This document shows positions 36,318-46,232 of a stretch of 64,000 nucleotides of DNA, piece by piece. Made by a program: the position numbers and the translations under genes. How positions within the stretch are numbered: the stretch's first letter is position 1; each line of letters starts with the position of its first letter. The notes under the pieces are model-generated. The model was not told the DNA's origin and searched no databases. It saw only the letters and a program-made list of their open reading frames with translations. The stretch is from Streptococcus oralis (GTDB lineage Bacteria > Bacillota > Bacilli > Lactobacillales > Streptococcaceae), in assembly GCF_001983955.1 (NCBI RefSeq), contig NZ_CP019562.1, positions 372,001 through 436,000 on the forward strand. The letters are read 5' to 3'.

Positions 36318-37424
36318 ATGGAAGAAATTCTCTGTATTGGTTGTGGAGCAACCATTCAGACGACAGACAAGGCTGGTCTTGGATTTACTCCCCAGTCGGC
36401 ACTCGAAAAAGGTTTGGAGACAGGCGAAGTTTATTGCCAACGCTGTTTCCGTCTCCGTCATTACAATGAAATCACAGATGTCCAGTTGACAGACGATGAT
36501 TTCCTCAAACTCTTGCACGAAGTGGGAGATAGTGATGCCTTGGTGGTCAATGTCATTGATATTTTTGACTTTAATGGTTCTGTCATCCCAGGCTTGCCAC
36601 GCTTTGTATCGGGTAATGATGTCCTCTTGGTCGGAAATAAAAAAGATATTCTGCCCAAGTCTGTTAAACCGAGCAAGATTAGCCAGTGGCTCATGGAACG
36701 TGCCCACGAAGAAGGACTTCGTCCAGTAGATGTCGTTCTGACTTCAGCCCAAAACAAGCATGCCATTAAGGAAGTCATTGACAAGATTGAACACTACCGT
36801 AAGGGCCGTGATGTATACGTGGTCGGTGTGACCAACGTTGGAAAGTCAACCCTTATCAATGCTATTATCCAAGAAATCACGGGTGACCAGAATGTCATCA
36901 CGACTTCACGCTTTCCAGGGACAACCTTAGACAAGATTGAGATTCCGCTTGACGACGGATCTTATATTTACGATACACCAGGGATTATCCACCGCCACCA
37001 GATGGCCCACTACTTGACGGCTAAAAACCTCAAGTATGTCAGCCCTAAAAAGGAAATCAAGCCCAAAACCTATCAGCTTAACCCTGAGCAAACTCTATTT
37101 TTAGGTGGTTTGGGCCGATTTGACTTCATTGCAGGAGAAAAGCAAGGATTTACAGCCTTCTTTGATAATGAACTCAAACTCCACCGTACCAAACGTGAAG
37201 GGGCTATTGCTTTCTACGGCAAGCACCTCGGAACCCTTCTGACACCACCAAATAGCAAGGAAAAAGAAGATTTTCCAAAACTAGTCCAGCATGTCTTTAC
37301 CATTAAGGACAAGACTGACCTGGTCATCTCAGGCCTAGGCTGGATCCGCGTAACAGGCACTGCCAAAGTCGCCGTCTGGGCACCAGAAGGCGTCGCCGTC
37401 GTCACACGAAAAGCAATCATTTAA
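36318..37424 (+). CDS. yqeH: Ribosome biogenesis GTPase YqeH
   Basis: Circularly permuted GTPase of 368 residues needed for 30S subunit assembly. An N-terminal zinc finger (CIGCG and CQRCF, residues 5-40) is followed by G4 (GNKKD, near residue 113), then G1 (GVTNVGKST near 169) and G3 (DTPG near 219). That order is the permutation typical of the YlqF/YqeH class. Two bases separate it from yqeG. Confidence 0.95.
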   Translation: MEEILCIGCGATIQTTDKAGLGFTPQSALEKGLETGEVYCQRCFRLRHYNEITDVQLTDDDFLKLLHEVGDSDALVVNVIDIFDFNGSVIPGLPRFVSGNDVLLVGNKKDILPKSVKPSKISQWLMERAHEEGLRPVDVVLTSAQNKHAIKEVIDKIEHYRKGRDVYVVGVTNVGKSTLINAIIQEITGDQNVITTSRFPGTTLDKIEIPLDDGSYIYDTPGIIHRHQMAHYLTAKNLKYVSPKKEIKPKTYQLNPEQTLFLGGLGRFDFIAGEKQGFTAFFDNELKLHRTKREGAIAFYGKHLGTLLTPPNSKEKEDFPKLVQHVFTIKDKTDLVISGLGWIRVTGTAKVAVWAPEGVAVVTRKAII

Positions 37425-37435
37425 ACACAGAAAGG

Positions 37436-37627
37436 AAAGAGTTGTCTGGATTCGGGCGAGCTCTGCGAGCCCATAACGAATACTTTTCGCCGTGGTGTCA
37501 GTTGGTACAAGGAGTTGTACCAACTGCGGAAAATTTGAGACCTTAGGCTCAAATTTTAGTCATGAAAGTCCGAAGGACTTTGCTGACGTCCGTCACCACT
37601 TCAGAAAAGTATAAAAAGAAACTCTTT
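37436..37627 (+). repeat. Nested hairpin element between yqeH and yhbY
   Basis: An outer helix AAAGAGTT/AACTCTTT (37436-37443, 37620-37627) encloses ATACTTTTC/GAAAAGTAT (37480-37488, 37604-37612) and GTGGTG/CACCAC (37492-37497, 37594-37599). Inside are three perfect hairpins: 37501-37509/37516-37524 (9 pairs), 37530-37539/37548-37557 (10 pairs) and 37565-37571/37575-37581 (7 pairs). On the 5' side lies TTCGGGC/GCCC..CGAA (37451-37480). The whole 192-base spacer therefore has a closed multibranch fold. It has no open frame and no T tract. It is either an intergenic palindromic element or a structured RNA; I cannot name it. Confidence 0.62.
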
Positions 37628-37637
37628 TAAAGAAATT

Positions 37638-37949
37638 ATGTCATTAACATCAAAACAACGTGCCTTCCTCAACAGCCAGGCACACACCCTCAAACCCATC
37701 ATCCAAATCGGGAAAAATGGACTCAACGACCAAATCAAAACCAGCGTCCGTCAAGCCCTTGACGCCCGCGAATTGATTAAAGTTACGCTCTTGCAAAATA
37801 CAGATGAAAACATCCACGAAGTAGCTGAAATCTTGGAAGAAGAAATCGGTGTGGATACTGTCCAAAAAATCGGACGCATCTTGATCTTGTTTAAACAATC
37901 CAGCAAGAAAGAAAATCGCAAGATTTCCAAAAAAGTCAGAGAAATCTAA
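37638..37949 (+). CDS. yhbY: YhbY/CRM-domain ribosome assembly protein
   Basis: 103 residues forming one CRM domain: TSKQRAFLNSQAH at the start, the IGKNGLNDQI loop (GxxG type) near residue 26, and a basic C-terminal tail. Family members associate with pre-50S particles. Lies between yqeH and nadD as in other Firmicutes. The start ATG has AAAGAAA, a weak ribosome site, right after the hairpin element. Confidence 0.92.
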   Translation: MSLTSKQRAFLNSQAHTLKPIIQIGKNGLNDQIKTSVRQALDARELIKVTLLQNTDENIHEVAEILEEEIGVDTVQKIGRILILFKQSSKKENRKISKKVREI

Positions 37950-38000
37950 ACACCTACTCCAAACAACTGTTTTTACAGAGAATTAAAGGAAGACGAGCCT

Positions 38001-38630
38001 ATGGCAATCGAATTATTGACTCCCTTTACCAAGGTAGAGTTGGAGCCAGAAATCAAGGAGAAAAAACGCAAACAAGTCGGGATTTTAGGGGGAAATTTTA
38101 ACCCTGTTCACAATGCTCATCTTGTTGTGGCAGACCAAGTACGACAACAGTTAGGACTGGACCAGGTCCTGCTTATGCCCGAATACCAACCACCTCATGT
38201 GGACAAAAAAGAAACCATCCCTGAGCACCATCGTCTCAAGATGCTTGAGTTGGCTATTGAGGGGATTGAAGGCCTGGACATTGAAACCATTGAGTTAGAG
38301 CGCAAGGGAATTTCCTACACCTACGACACTATGAAGATTTTGACAGAGCAACATCCAGATACGGATTATTACTTCATTATCGGGGCTGATATGGTGGACT
38401 ATCTGCCTAAATGGTATCGAATTGATGAGCTGGTCGACATGGTTCAGTTTGTTGGAGTTCAGCGCCCGCGCTACAAGGCAGGGACTTCCTATCCAGTTAT
38501 CTGGGTGGATGTGCCTCTCATGGACATCTCGTCCAGCATGGTGCGTGACTTCATTGCCCAAGGTCGGAAACCCAACTTTCTCCTACCTCAGCCAGTGCTA
38601 GACTACATCGAGAAGGAGGGGCTCTACTAA
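38001..38630 (+). CDS. nadD: Nicotinate-nucleotide adenylyltransferase
   Basis: Adenylates nicotinate mononucleotide in NAD synthesis. The 209-residue protein has [11 protein letters not shown] (nucleotidyltransferase HxGH-type loop, near residue 30) and ISSSMVRDF near the C-terminus. The N-terminal 28 residues before the core are a usual streptococcal feature. It overlaps the yqeK start by one base (TAATG). Confidence 0.96.
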   Translation: MAIELLTPFTKVELEPEIKEKKRKQVGILGGNFNPVHNAHLVVADQVRQQLGLDQVLLMPEYQPPHVDKKETIPEHHRLKMLELAIEGIEGLDIETIELERKGISYTYDTMKILTEQHPDTDYYFIIGADMVDYLPKWYRIDELVDMVQFVGVQRPRYKAGTSYPVIWVDVPLMDISSSMVRDFIAQGRKPNFLLPQPVLDYIEKEGLY

Positions 38631-39223
38631 TGGTCTATCAAGACTATATCAACTGTTCCCGTGAGGCTTTGTTGGAAAAAATGGCAGAGCTTCTACCTGC
38701 AAAACGCTTAACTCATTGCTTGGGTGTGGAGCGTGCAGCCATAGAATTAGCTGAGAGATTTGGAGTCGATGTTGAGAAAGCTGGTCTAGCAGGCCTTCTT
38801 CATGATTATGCTAAAAAGCTGTCAGATCAGGAATTTCTAGACTTGATTGACCGTCATCAGCTAGACCCTGACCTCAAAAACTGGGGCAATAATGTCTGGC
38901 ATGGGATGGTTGGCATCTACAAGATTCAGGAAGACTTGGATTTGCATGATCCAGAAATCCTGCGAGCTATTGAAATCCATACAGTCGGTGCTGGTCAGAT
39001 GACCGATCTAGATAAAGTCATCTACGTCGCAGATTATATCGAGCACAATCGTGCCTTTCCTGGAGTGGACGAGGCACGTGAAATTGCTGAGCTATCTCTC
39101 AATAAGGCAGTGGCCTACGAAACAGCTCGTACCGTGGAGCATCTAGCTCATCAGGGATTCCCCATCTATCCCCAAACCCTTGACACCTATAACGCATTTG
39201 TGCACTATTTGAAAGAGGACTAA
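38630..39223 (+). CDS. yqeK: HD-domain bis(5'-nucleosyl)-tetraphosphatase YqeK
   Basis: 197 residues, HD superfamily. Metal ligands: His near residue 24 in [11 protein letters not shown], the HD pair in GLLHDYAKK near residue 63, and EIHTVGA near residue 117. Proteins of this family hydrolyse Ap4A symmetrically to ADP. Translationally coupled to nadD. Confidence 0.92.
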   Translation: MVYQDYINCSREALLEKMAELLPAKRLTHCLGVERAAIELAERFGVDVEKAGLAGLLHDYAKKLSDQEFLDLIDRHQLDPDLKNWGNNVWHGMVGIYKIQEDLDLHDPEILRAIEIHTVGAGQMTDLDKVIYVADYIEHNRAFPGVDEAREIAELSLNKAVAYETARTVEHLAHQGFPIYPQTLDTYNAFVHYLKED

Positions 39224-39724
39224 ATGAGGACGGCTTTTATAATCATTGATGTTCAGAATATTTTAGTGGAAACCGGTTTTCAGACAAATAGTCTATTGGA
39301 AAAAATTTCTTATTTACAAAACCAGGCTAGAAGCAAGAATATCGAAATTATCTATGTTCAACATATTGAGGACCCTGAAGCTCAAACATCAGAAGATTGG
39401 CAGTTATCTGAGTTTTTAAATCGAAAACCTAATGAAAAGGTCTTTCAGAAGAAGTATAACAGTATTTTCAAAGAAACTGGTTTAAAAGAATACTTGGATA
39501 AACAGGGAATTGAAAAATTAGTTTTATGTGGTATGCAGACAGAATATTGTGTGGATACCTCTGTCAAGGTTGCCTTTGAATATGGCTATCAGCTTATTAT
39601 TCCAGAAGGAACTTGCACAACGTTTGATGGGAATGACATTCCAGCAGAAACGATAAATGAATTTTATGAGGACATTTGGGAGGGGCGCTTTGCAGATGTC
39701 CTGGATTACAAACATATTTTCTAG
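39224..39724 (+). CDS. Isochorismatase-family cysteine hydrolase
   Basis: 166 residues with the Asp-Lys-Cys triad: Asp in IIDVQN near residue 9, Lys in FQKKYNS near residue 76, and Cys in CGMQTEYCVDT near residue 111. Members act as nicotinamidases, isochorismatases or related amidases. Placement after nadD and yqeK makes a link to NAD recycling attractive, but the nicotinamidase metal site (D-x-H-x-x-x-H) is not evident, so I leave the substrate open. Confidence 0.83.
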   Translation: MRTAFIIIDVQNILVETGFQTNSLLEKISYLQNQARSKNIEIIYVQHIEDPEAQTSEDWQLSEFLNRKPNEKVFQKKYNSIFKETGLKEYLDKQGIEKLVLCGMQTEYCVDTSVKVAFEYGYQLIIPEGTCTTFDGNDIPAETINEFYEDIWEGRFADVLDYKHIF

Positions 39725-39736
39725 AAAGAGGACTAA

Positions 39737-40090
<354 letters not shown>

Positions 40091-40096
40091 TAGATG

Positions 40097-40123
40097 AACT
40101 CAGTTGCAGTCAACTGGGTTTAT
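40097..40123 (+). terminator. Terminator-like hairpin after rsfS
   Basis: AACTCAGTTG (40097-40106), loop CAGT, CAACTGGGTT (40111-40120), then TATTT. One G-U pair and a short T tract, so possibly leaky. Confidence 0.65.
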
Positions 40124-40154
40124 TTGCTTATTTTAGAAAAATTGATAGAAAGGT

Positions 40155-40394
40155 AAAGGGCGTCGTGTTTTGTTCATCTTGAAACTGAACACGAGCTAAA
40201 AGCTGCGAGAAAAAGAGTAACTTCCTTTGTATCTGACGATACAGCAGAAAGTTTCCTATTTTCTCCTTGCTTTTAACGCTCTTTGTATCTTAGAAAGGAT
40301 TTGAACCCGTCCTGTAATCGTCGGAAAATAGATAGCCTTCCTTGGAGCTCGACTCCATCGTCAAGCTCCTAATTTTCATTCCGATTACGGGCGG
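40155..40394 (+). ncRNA. Candidate structured RNA upstream of the methyltransferase gene
   Basis: AAAGGGCGT (40155-40163) pairs with ACGCTCTTT (40276-40284) and encloses a hairpin (40164-40169/40188-40193) and a long stem built from AAAAGC/GCTTTT, GAGAAAA/TTTTCTC, AACTT/AAGTT and GTATC/GATAC (40198-40274), with roughly symmetric internal loops and a TGAC tip. A second domain, 40307-40394, pairs GTAATCG/CGATTAC, GAAAAT/ATTTTC and GGAGCT/AGCTCC. No frame of note runs through it. It ends 16 bases before the methyltransferase start. It could be a cis-acting leader, a small RNA or a palindromic mobile element; the class is not recognised. Confidence 0.5.
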
Positions 40395-40410
40395 ACTTGG
40401 TATCATGAAT

Positions 40411-41151
40411 ATGGCGACTTATGAAACCTTTGCGGCTGTTTACGATGCTGTGATGGATGATAGTTTATATGATAAATGGACGGATTTTTCTCTGCGTCAT
40501 TTGCCTAAGACCAAGGAGAGAAAGAAACTCTTAGAATTGGCTTGTGGAACAGGTATCCAGTCTGTGCGCTTTTCTCAAGCTGGCTTTGATGTGACGGGGC
40601 TTGACTTGAGTGCTGATATGCTGAAGATTGCGGAGAAAAGAGCTACTTCAGCCAAGCAAAAGATTGATTTTATTGAAGGCAATATGCTGGATTTATCCAA
40701 AGCAGGTAAATATGATTTTGTCACGTGTTATTCGGACTCTATCTGCTACATGCAGGATGAGGTTGAGGTAGGAGCTGTCTTTAAGGAAGTGTATAATGCC
40801 CTCAATGAAGACGGCGTTTTTATCTTTGATGTGCATTCGACCTACCAGACAGATGAAGTTTTTCCAGGCTATTCCTACCATGAAAATGCGGAAGATTTTG
40901 CCATGCTTTGGGACACCTATGAGGACGAAGCTCCTCACTCCATCGTGCATGAGTTGACTTTCTTTATCAAGGAGGCTGACGGTTCCTTTAGTCGTCACGA
41001 TGAAGTGCATGAGGAGCGGACTTATGAGGTTTTGACCTATGATATTTTGCTGGAGCAGGCTGGTTTCAAGTCCTTCAAACTCTTTGCGGACTTTGAGGAC
41101 AAGGAGCCGACAGAAACCAGCACCCGTTGGTTTTTTGTCGCGCAGAAGTAG
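40411..41151 (+). CDS. Class I SAM-dependent methyltransferase
   Basis: 246 residues. SAM-binding motif I is LELACGTGIQS near residue 46, with LDLSADML near residue 69. Substrate unknown. The start is uncertain: MATYETF from 40411 matches the usual N-terminus of streptococcal relatives, with an alternative ATG two codons earlier. An extension back to 40342 would run into the structured region. No clean Shine-Dalgarno is seen; GGGCGGA at 40389-40395 is the nearest candidate and belongs to the 3' arm of the upstream stem, so folding could affect initiation. Confidence 0.85.
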   Translation: MATYETFAAVYDAVMDDSLYDKWTDFSLRHLPKTKERKKLLELACGTGIQSVRFSQAGFDVTGLDLSADMLKIAEKRATSAKQKIDFIEGNMLDLSKAGKYDFVTCYSDSICYMQDEVEVGAVFKEVYNALNEDGVFIFDVHSTYQTDEVFPGYSYHENAEDFAMLWDTYEDEAPHSIVHELTFFIKEADGSFSRHDEVHEERTYEVLTYDILLEQAGFKSFKLFADFEDKEPTETSTRWFFVAQK

Positions 41152-41189
41152 GATGGCTGAATGATTTGGCAAAATAAATTGAGGTAATA

Positions 41190-42131
41190 ATGTTAGAATT
41201 CTTTTTGATTGTTGTTGTGGTCATATTAGAGTGTATTATGCTTAAGAGCTTTTTTTCAATGAATTTGAAAGAATATCAAGGATTTAGTACGAGATTTTTT
41301 TCTTCTTCTAGTGGTGGTAAAATAAGTACGAACAGCATAATCTTTTGGATATTTATTTCGCCATTTTTTTCTATCCTAGGCTATGTTTGTTCTTTGTTTT
41401 TGAATTCTGCTTTTAAAACATGTCATGTTTCATATAACTATTTATGGACGATAAGTTTAGTTTTTTGGATAGTTATCTATCTGATAATTTTGATATTAGG
41501 TCGTCGAAAATTAGTGAATCACTTATTTATTTTAATAATAGCGATAGCTTCAATTGTTTTAAATTGGTATATTGCTCGAATAGCTTTTACAGGAAATGTA
41601 AATGATATTTCGCCTGATTCCAGTAATACGGCATTTCAATTCTATTTAGCTATAGGGTTATCTTTAATTTCGATTGTTCAGGTGATATATGAAAGTGAAA
41701 ATTACAATTTGAAACGTACGCGTTTTATTAGAGAGAAGATTCAGAAGTATCTACGAGAATACAAAGTAATATATTCTTTGAAAGGAAATATAGAGTTACT
41801 TTATTTGTCACTTGCAATTTTGGTACTAGAAGATTTTGAACGGCCTAAATTTATCAGAATTATAGAAAATATTTTGAGAACAAAAACAAGAAATATTGCT
41901 CAAAATGATTCCATTGATGATATTGATAGCGTTAGTATTCTTGTGAAACAACTTCAAGATTTGGCTGTTAGTTCAAAAGAAAAGGATAAAATAAAAAAAT
42001 TGAGGTTTATTATTAAAGAGATAAATTGTTCAGATCAATATATTACTAATGTTATGGAATTGTTTAATACAATTTCTCGATTAGATAGAGATTTTAAAAT
42101 AGTTGAATCTAATAAATATAATAAGAAGTAA
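41190..42131 (+). CDS. Unknown AT-rich membrane protein
   Basis: 313 residues. The N-terminal half has five hydrophobic helices (about residues 1-20, 48-72, 86-104, 110-128 and 147-163); the C-terminal half is a soluble, charged, mostly helical domain rich in Lys, Ile and Asn. No motif I know. Codon use is markedly more AT-rich than in its neighbours, and it interrupts the methyltransferase-tmcAL pair that is contiguous in pneumococcus by my recollection. A 7-base direct repeat AGTAGGA flanks it (41147-41153 and 42140-42146). RBS GAGG precedes the ATG. Probably recently acquired. A membrane effector of a defence or competition system is one possibility, with no direct support. Confidence 0.6.
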   Translation: MLEFFLIVVVVILECIMLKSFFSMNLKEYQGFSTRFFSSSSGGKISTNSIIFWIFISPFFSILGYVCSLFLNSAFKTCHVSYNYLWTISLVFWIVIYLIILILGRRKLVNHLFILIIAIASIVLNWYIARIAFTGNVNDISPDSSNTAFQFYLAIGLSLISIVQVIYESENYNLKRTRFIREKIQKYLREYKVIYSLKGNIELLYLSLAILVLEDFERPKFIRIIENILRTKTRNIAQNDSIDDIDSVSILVKQLQDLAVSSKEKDKIKKLRFIIKEINCSDQYITNVMELFNTISRLDRDFKIVESNKYNKK

Positions 42132-42153
42132 AGTCTAGTAGTAGGAGATTACC

Positions 42154-43251
42154 ATGACCATCACAGGTATTATCGCGGAGTTTAATCCTTTTCATAATGG
42201 GCACAAATACTTACTTGAGCAGGCGGAGGGACTGAAAATCGTTGCCATGTCTGGAAATTTCATGCAACGAGGAGAGCCGGCTATCGTGGACAAGTGGACA
42301 CGGACCCAGATGGCGCTGGAAAATGGAGCGGATCTGGTAGTGGAATTGCCCTTTTTAGTCAGTGTTCAGGCGGCAGATTTCTTTGGCCAAGGAGCTGTGG
42401 ATATCTTGGCTCGCTTGGGGATTGATACTCTAGCTTTCGGGACAGAGGAAGTTCTGGATTATCAGAAAGTTGCTGACTTATACACAGAACGAGGTGCTGA
42501 GATGGAGAAATTTGTGGAAAATCTGCCTGATTCCCTCTCTTATCCTCAGAAAACCCAAGCCATGTGGCAGGAATTTGCTGGTCTTGATTTTTCAGGCAAG
42601 ACGCCTAATCATGTCCTTGCTCTCGCCTATGTCAAGGCAGTTGCAGGACGCAACATCAAACTGCATCCGATTCAGCGTCAGGGAGCGGGTTATCATTCTG
42701 TAGACAAGGAAGTGGACTTTGCCTCGGCGACAGCTCTGCGTCAGCATCAATCAGACCAAGATTTCTTAGAACGCTTTATGCCTTCTCTTGCCCTCTTTGA
42801 GCAGGCCAGTAAGGTGAGCTGGGATGATTATTTTCCCTTGCTCCGCTATCAAATTTTGTCAAATCCAGACCTAACGACCATCTATCAGGTCAATCAAGAA
42901 ATGGCTGTGCGTATCAAGGATGCTATCAAAAAAGTCCAGTCTGTAGAAGACTTGGTGGAAGTTGTTGCTACTAAGCGCTACACCAAGGCTCGTGTCAGAC
43001 GCCTCTTGACCTATATCCTGGTGCAGACAAGAGAAAGTGACTTGCCAGAGGGCATCCATGTCCTTGGATTTACAGAAAAAGGCAGACAACATCTCAAGTC
43101 TCTAAAAGAGCAGGTCCATCTAGTCAGCCGAATTGGCAAAGAACCTTGGGATGCTATGACTCAAAAGGCAGACCAGATTTACCAACTAGGATACCCAAGC
43201 ATCGCAGAGCAGAATTTCGGCAGAGTGCCCATTAGAATAGAATCAAACTAA
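42154..43251 (+). CDS. tmcAL: tRNA(Met) cytidine acetate ligase
   Basis: 365 residues; a nucleotidyltransferase-like fold with [10 protein letters not shown] (near residue 10) and [15 protein letters not shown] (near 36). TmcAL uses acetate and ATP to acetylate the wobble cytidine of elongator tRNA-Met, as shown for the Bacillus YlbM protein. Terminator follows directly. Confidence 0.93.
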   Translation: MTITGIIAEFNPFHNGHKYLLEQAEGLKIVAMSGNFMQRGEPAIVDKWTRTQMALENGADLVVELPFLVSVQAADFFGQGAVDILARLGIDTLAFGTEEVLDYQKVADLYTERGAEMEKFVENLPDSLSYPQKTQAMWQEFAGLDFSGKTPNHVLALAYVKAVAGRNIKLHPIQRQGAGYHSVDKEVDFASATALRQHQSDQDFLERFMPSLALFEQASKVSWDDYFPLLRYQILSNPDLTTIYQVNQEMAVRIKDAIKKVQSVEDLVEVVATKRYTKARVRRLLTYILVQTRESDLPEGIHVLGFTEKGRQHLKSLKEQVHLVSRIGKEPWDAMTQKADQIYQLGYPSIAEQNFGRVPIRIESN

Positions 43252-43276
43252 GTCTACTGAAAGGTAGGCTTTTTAT
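43251..43276 (+). terminator. Terminator after tmcAL
   Basis: AGTCTAC (43251-43257), loop TGAAAG, GTAGGCT (43264-43270) with one G-U pair, then TTTTATT. The stem begins on the last base of the stop codon. Confidence 0.8.
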
Positions 43277-43376
43277 TGTATGTTTTAATGAAAATGTCAT
43301 TTTTAAGTGTTAGAAAGTTTGTTTGGGGATTTTAGAACTTTCTTCTAAAATTCACACAAAACTCTTCAATTTGGGT

Positions 43377-43405
43377 TTGTGAAAATCGGTTTTTTGTGAT
43401 AGAAT
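43377..43405 (+). promoter_or_regulatory. Promoter of rny
   Basis: TTGTGA (43377-43382), 17-base spacer, TAGAAT (43400-43405) with TGTGA just upstream as an extended -10. Confidence 0.7.
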
Positions 43406-43453
43406 ATTAAGGAATGTATGTCATTCGATAAACAAATTTTATGAGGTAAAAAC

Positions 43454-45067
43454 ATGGAAATCATGACACTTGCGATTGCTGTTTTTGCCGTCATCATTGG
43501 TTTAGTCATTGGATATGTCAGCATCTCAGCTAAGATGAAATCATCTCAAGAGGCTGCAGAGTTGATGCTTCTAAATGCTGAACAAGAAGCAACTAATTTA
43601 CGAGGACAAGCTGAGCGCGAAGCGGATTTATTGCTAAATGAAGCCAAGAGCGAAAGCAAGTCTCTTAAAAAAGAAGCACTATTGGAGGCCAAAGAGGAAG
43701 CCAGAAAATACCGTGAAGAAGTGGACGCTGAATTTAAGTCAGAACGTCAGGAGCTCAAGCAAATTGAAAGTCGTTTGACGGAGAGAGCTACGAGCCTTGA
43801 CCGTAAGGACGACAATTTGACGAACAAAGAAAAAACACTTGAACAAAAAGAACAAAGTATTTCTGATAGAGCAAAAAACCTTGATGCACGTGAAGAGCAA
43901 TTAGAGGAAGTCGAAAGACAAAAAGAAGCTGAACTTGAACGTATCAGTTCCCTTTCCCAAACTGAGGCTCGAGATATTATCTTGGCTCAGACAGAGGAAA
44001 ACTTGACCAAGGAAATTGCTAGCCGCATTCGTGAGGCTGAGCAAGAAGTCAAGGAACGTTCAGACAAGATTGCGAAAGATATCTTGGTTCAGGCTATGCA
44101 GCGTATCGCTGGTGAGTATGTAGCAGAGTCAACAAACTCGACAGTTCACCTACCAGACGATACCATGAAGGGACGCATTATCGGTCGTGAAGGACGCAAT
44201 ATTCGTACCTTTGAAAGTTTGACAGGGGTAGATGTCATCATCGACGACACGCCAGAAGTGGTAACCTTGTCAGGATTTGATCCGATTCGTCGTGAAATTG
44301 CTCGTATGACCATGGAAATGTTGCTCAAGGATGGCCGTATCCACCCAGCTCGTATCGAGGAGTTGGTGGAGAAAAACCGTCAAGAGATTGACAATAAAAT
44401 CCGTGAATATGGTGAGGCTGCTGCCTATGAGATTGGTGCGCCAAACCTTCATCCAGACTTGATGAAGATTATGGGACGTTTGCAGTTCCGTACTTCTTAT
44501 GGACAAAATGTCTTGCGTCATTCGATTGAGGTTGCTAAGTTATCTGGTATCATCGCCAGTGAACTTGGTGAAAATGCAGCTCTTGCCCGTCGTGCTGGAT
44601 TCCTTCATGACATCGGGAAAGCTATTGACCGCGAGGTTGAAGGTAGCCACGTTGAGATTGGTACGGAGTTGGCTCGTAAGTACAAGGAACACCCAGTTGT
44701 GGTGAATACCATTGCTAGCCACCACGGTGATGTCGAAGCTGAAAGCGTCATTGCAGTGATTGTTGCTGCAGCAGATGCCTTGAGTGCAGCGCGTCCAGGT
44801 GCTCGTAGCGAGTCTCTTGAAAGCTATATCAAGCGTCTCCATGATTTGGAAGAAATTGCCAATGGCTTTGAAGGAGTGCAAAATAGCTTTGCTCTTCAAG
44901 CAGGACGTGAAATCCGTATCATGGTTAATCCAGGACAAATCAAGGACGACAAAGTCACAATCTTAGCTCACAAAGTTCGTGAGAAAATTGAAAATAATCT
45001 CGATTACCCAGGAAATATCAAGGTAACCGTGATTCGCGAACTTCGTGCAGTAGATTATGCTAAATAA
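43454..45067 (+). CDS. rny: Ribonuclease Y
   Basis: Membrane-anchored endoribonuclease that starts bulk mRNA decay. 537 residues: N-terminal membrane helix (about 5-25), long coiled coil (about 30-200), KH domain with [12 protein letters not shown] (near residue 237), and HD domain with FLHDIGKA (near residue 385). Its own promoter and terminator make it monocistronic. Confidence 0.97.
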   Translation: MEIMTLAIAVFAVIIGLVIGYVSISAKMKSSQEAAELMLLNAEQEATNLRGQAEREADLLLNEAKSESKSLKKEALLEAKEEARKYREEVDAEFKSERQELKQIESRLTERATSLDRKDDNLTNKEKTLEQKEQSISDRAKNLDAREEQLEEVERQKEAELERISSLSQTEARDIILAQTEENLTKEIASRIREAEQEVKERSDKIAKDILVQAMQRIAGEYVAESTNSTVHLPDDTMKGRIIGREGRNIRTFESLTGVDVIIDDTPEVVTLSGFDPIRREIARMTMEMLLKDGRIHPARIEELVEKNRQEIDNKIREYGEAAAYEIGAPNLHPDLMKIMGRLQFRTSYGQNVLRHSIEVAKLSGIIASELGENAALARRAGFLHDIGKAIDREVEGSHVEIGTELARKYKEHPVVVNTIASHHGDVEAESVIAVIVAAADALSAARPGARSESLESYIKRLHDLEEIANGFEGVQNSFALQAGREIRIMVNPGQIKDDKVTILAHKVREKIENNLDYPGNIKVTVIRELRAVDYAK

Positions 45068-45076
45068 ATAAGAAAG

Positions 45077-45103
45077 AGCAGTTGAAAAATTACTGCTTTT
45101 TTG
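45077..45103 (+). terminator. Terminator after rny
   Basis: AGCAGT (45077-45082), nine-base loop, ACTGCT (45092-45097), then a run of six T. Confidence 0.78.
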
Positions 45104-45135
45104 TTACACTAGATAGAAAGACTGTAGAAGGATAA

Positions 45136-45828
<693 letters not shown>

Positions 45829-45852
45829 ACTATAGGAAACAGGTACAAGCAA

Positions 45853-46167
45853 ATGATGTTAAAACCCTCTATTGATACCTTGCTGGACAAGGTACCATCA
45901 AAATATTCACTCGTAATCTTGGAAGCAAAACGTGCCCACGAACTAGAAGCAGGCGCGCCAGCAACTCAAGAGTTTAAGTCTGAAAAATCAACTCTTCGTG
46001 CTTTAGAAGAAATCGAGTCTGGAAACGTTACGATTCACCCAGATCCAGAAGGAAAACGTGAAGCGGTTCGTCTCCGTATCGAAGAAGAAAAACGCCGCAG
46101 AGAAGAAGAAGAAAAGAAAATCAAAGAGCAAATTGCTAAAGAAAAAGAAGATGGTGAAAAAATTTAA
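45853..46167 (+). CDS. rpoZ: RNA polymerase omega subunit
   Basis: 104 residues: [20 protein letters not shown] start and AKRAHEL, the omega core, followed by a highly charged Glu/Lys/Arg-rich C-terminal helix (about 78-104). Stabilises the beta-prime subunit. Two consecutive ATG codons (45853, 45856); the first is used by convention. Confidence 0.95.
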   Translation: MMLKPSIDTLLDKVPSKYSLVILEAKRAHELEAGAPATQEFKSEKSTLRALEEIESGNVTIHPDPEGKREAVRLRIEEEKRRREEEEKKIKEQIAKEKEDGEKI

Positions 46168-46232
46168 GGTTGGGGGGACTCAATCTTATTTTTTCTATTG
46201 CAAGAATGTACTGACAAGAAGGAGGTGAGAAG

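Noticed and set aside
40342-40410. N-terminal extension of the methyltransferase
   Set aside because: The extra codons fall within the palindromic region, and relatives begin with MATYETF as far as I recall.
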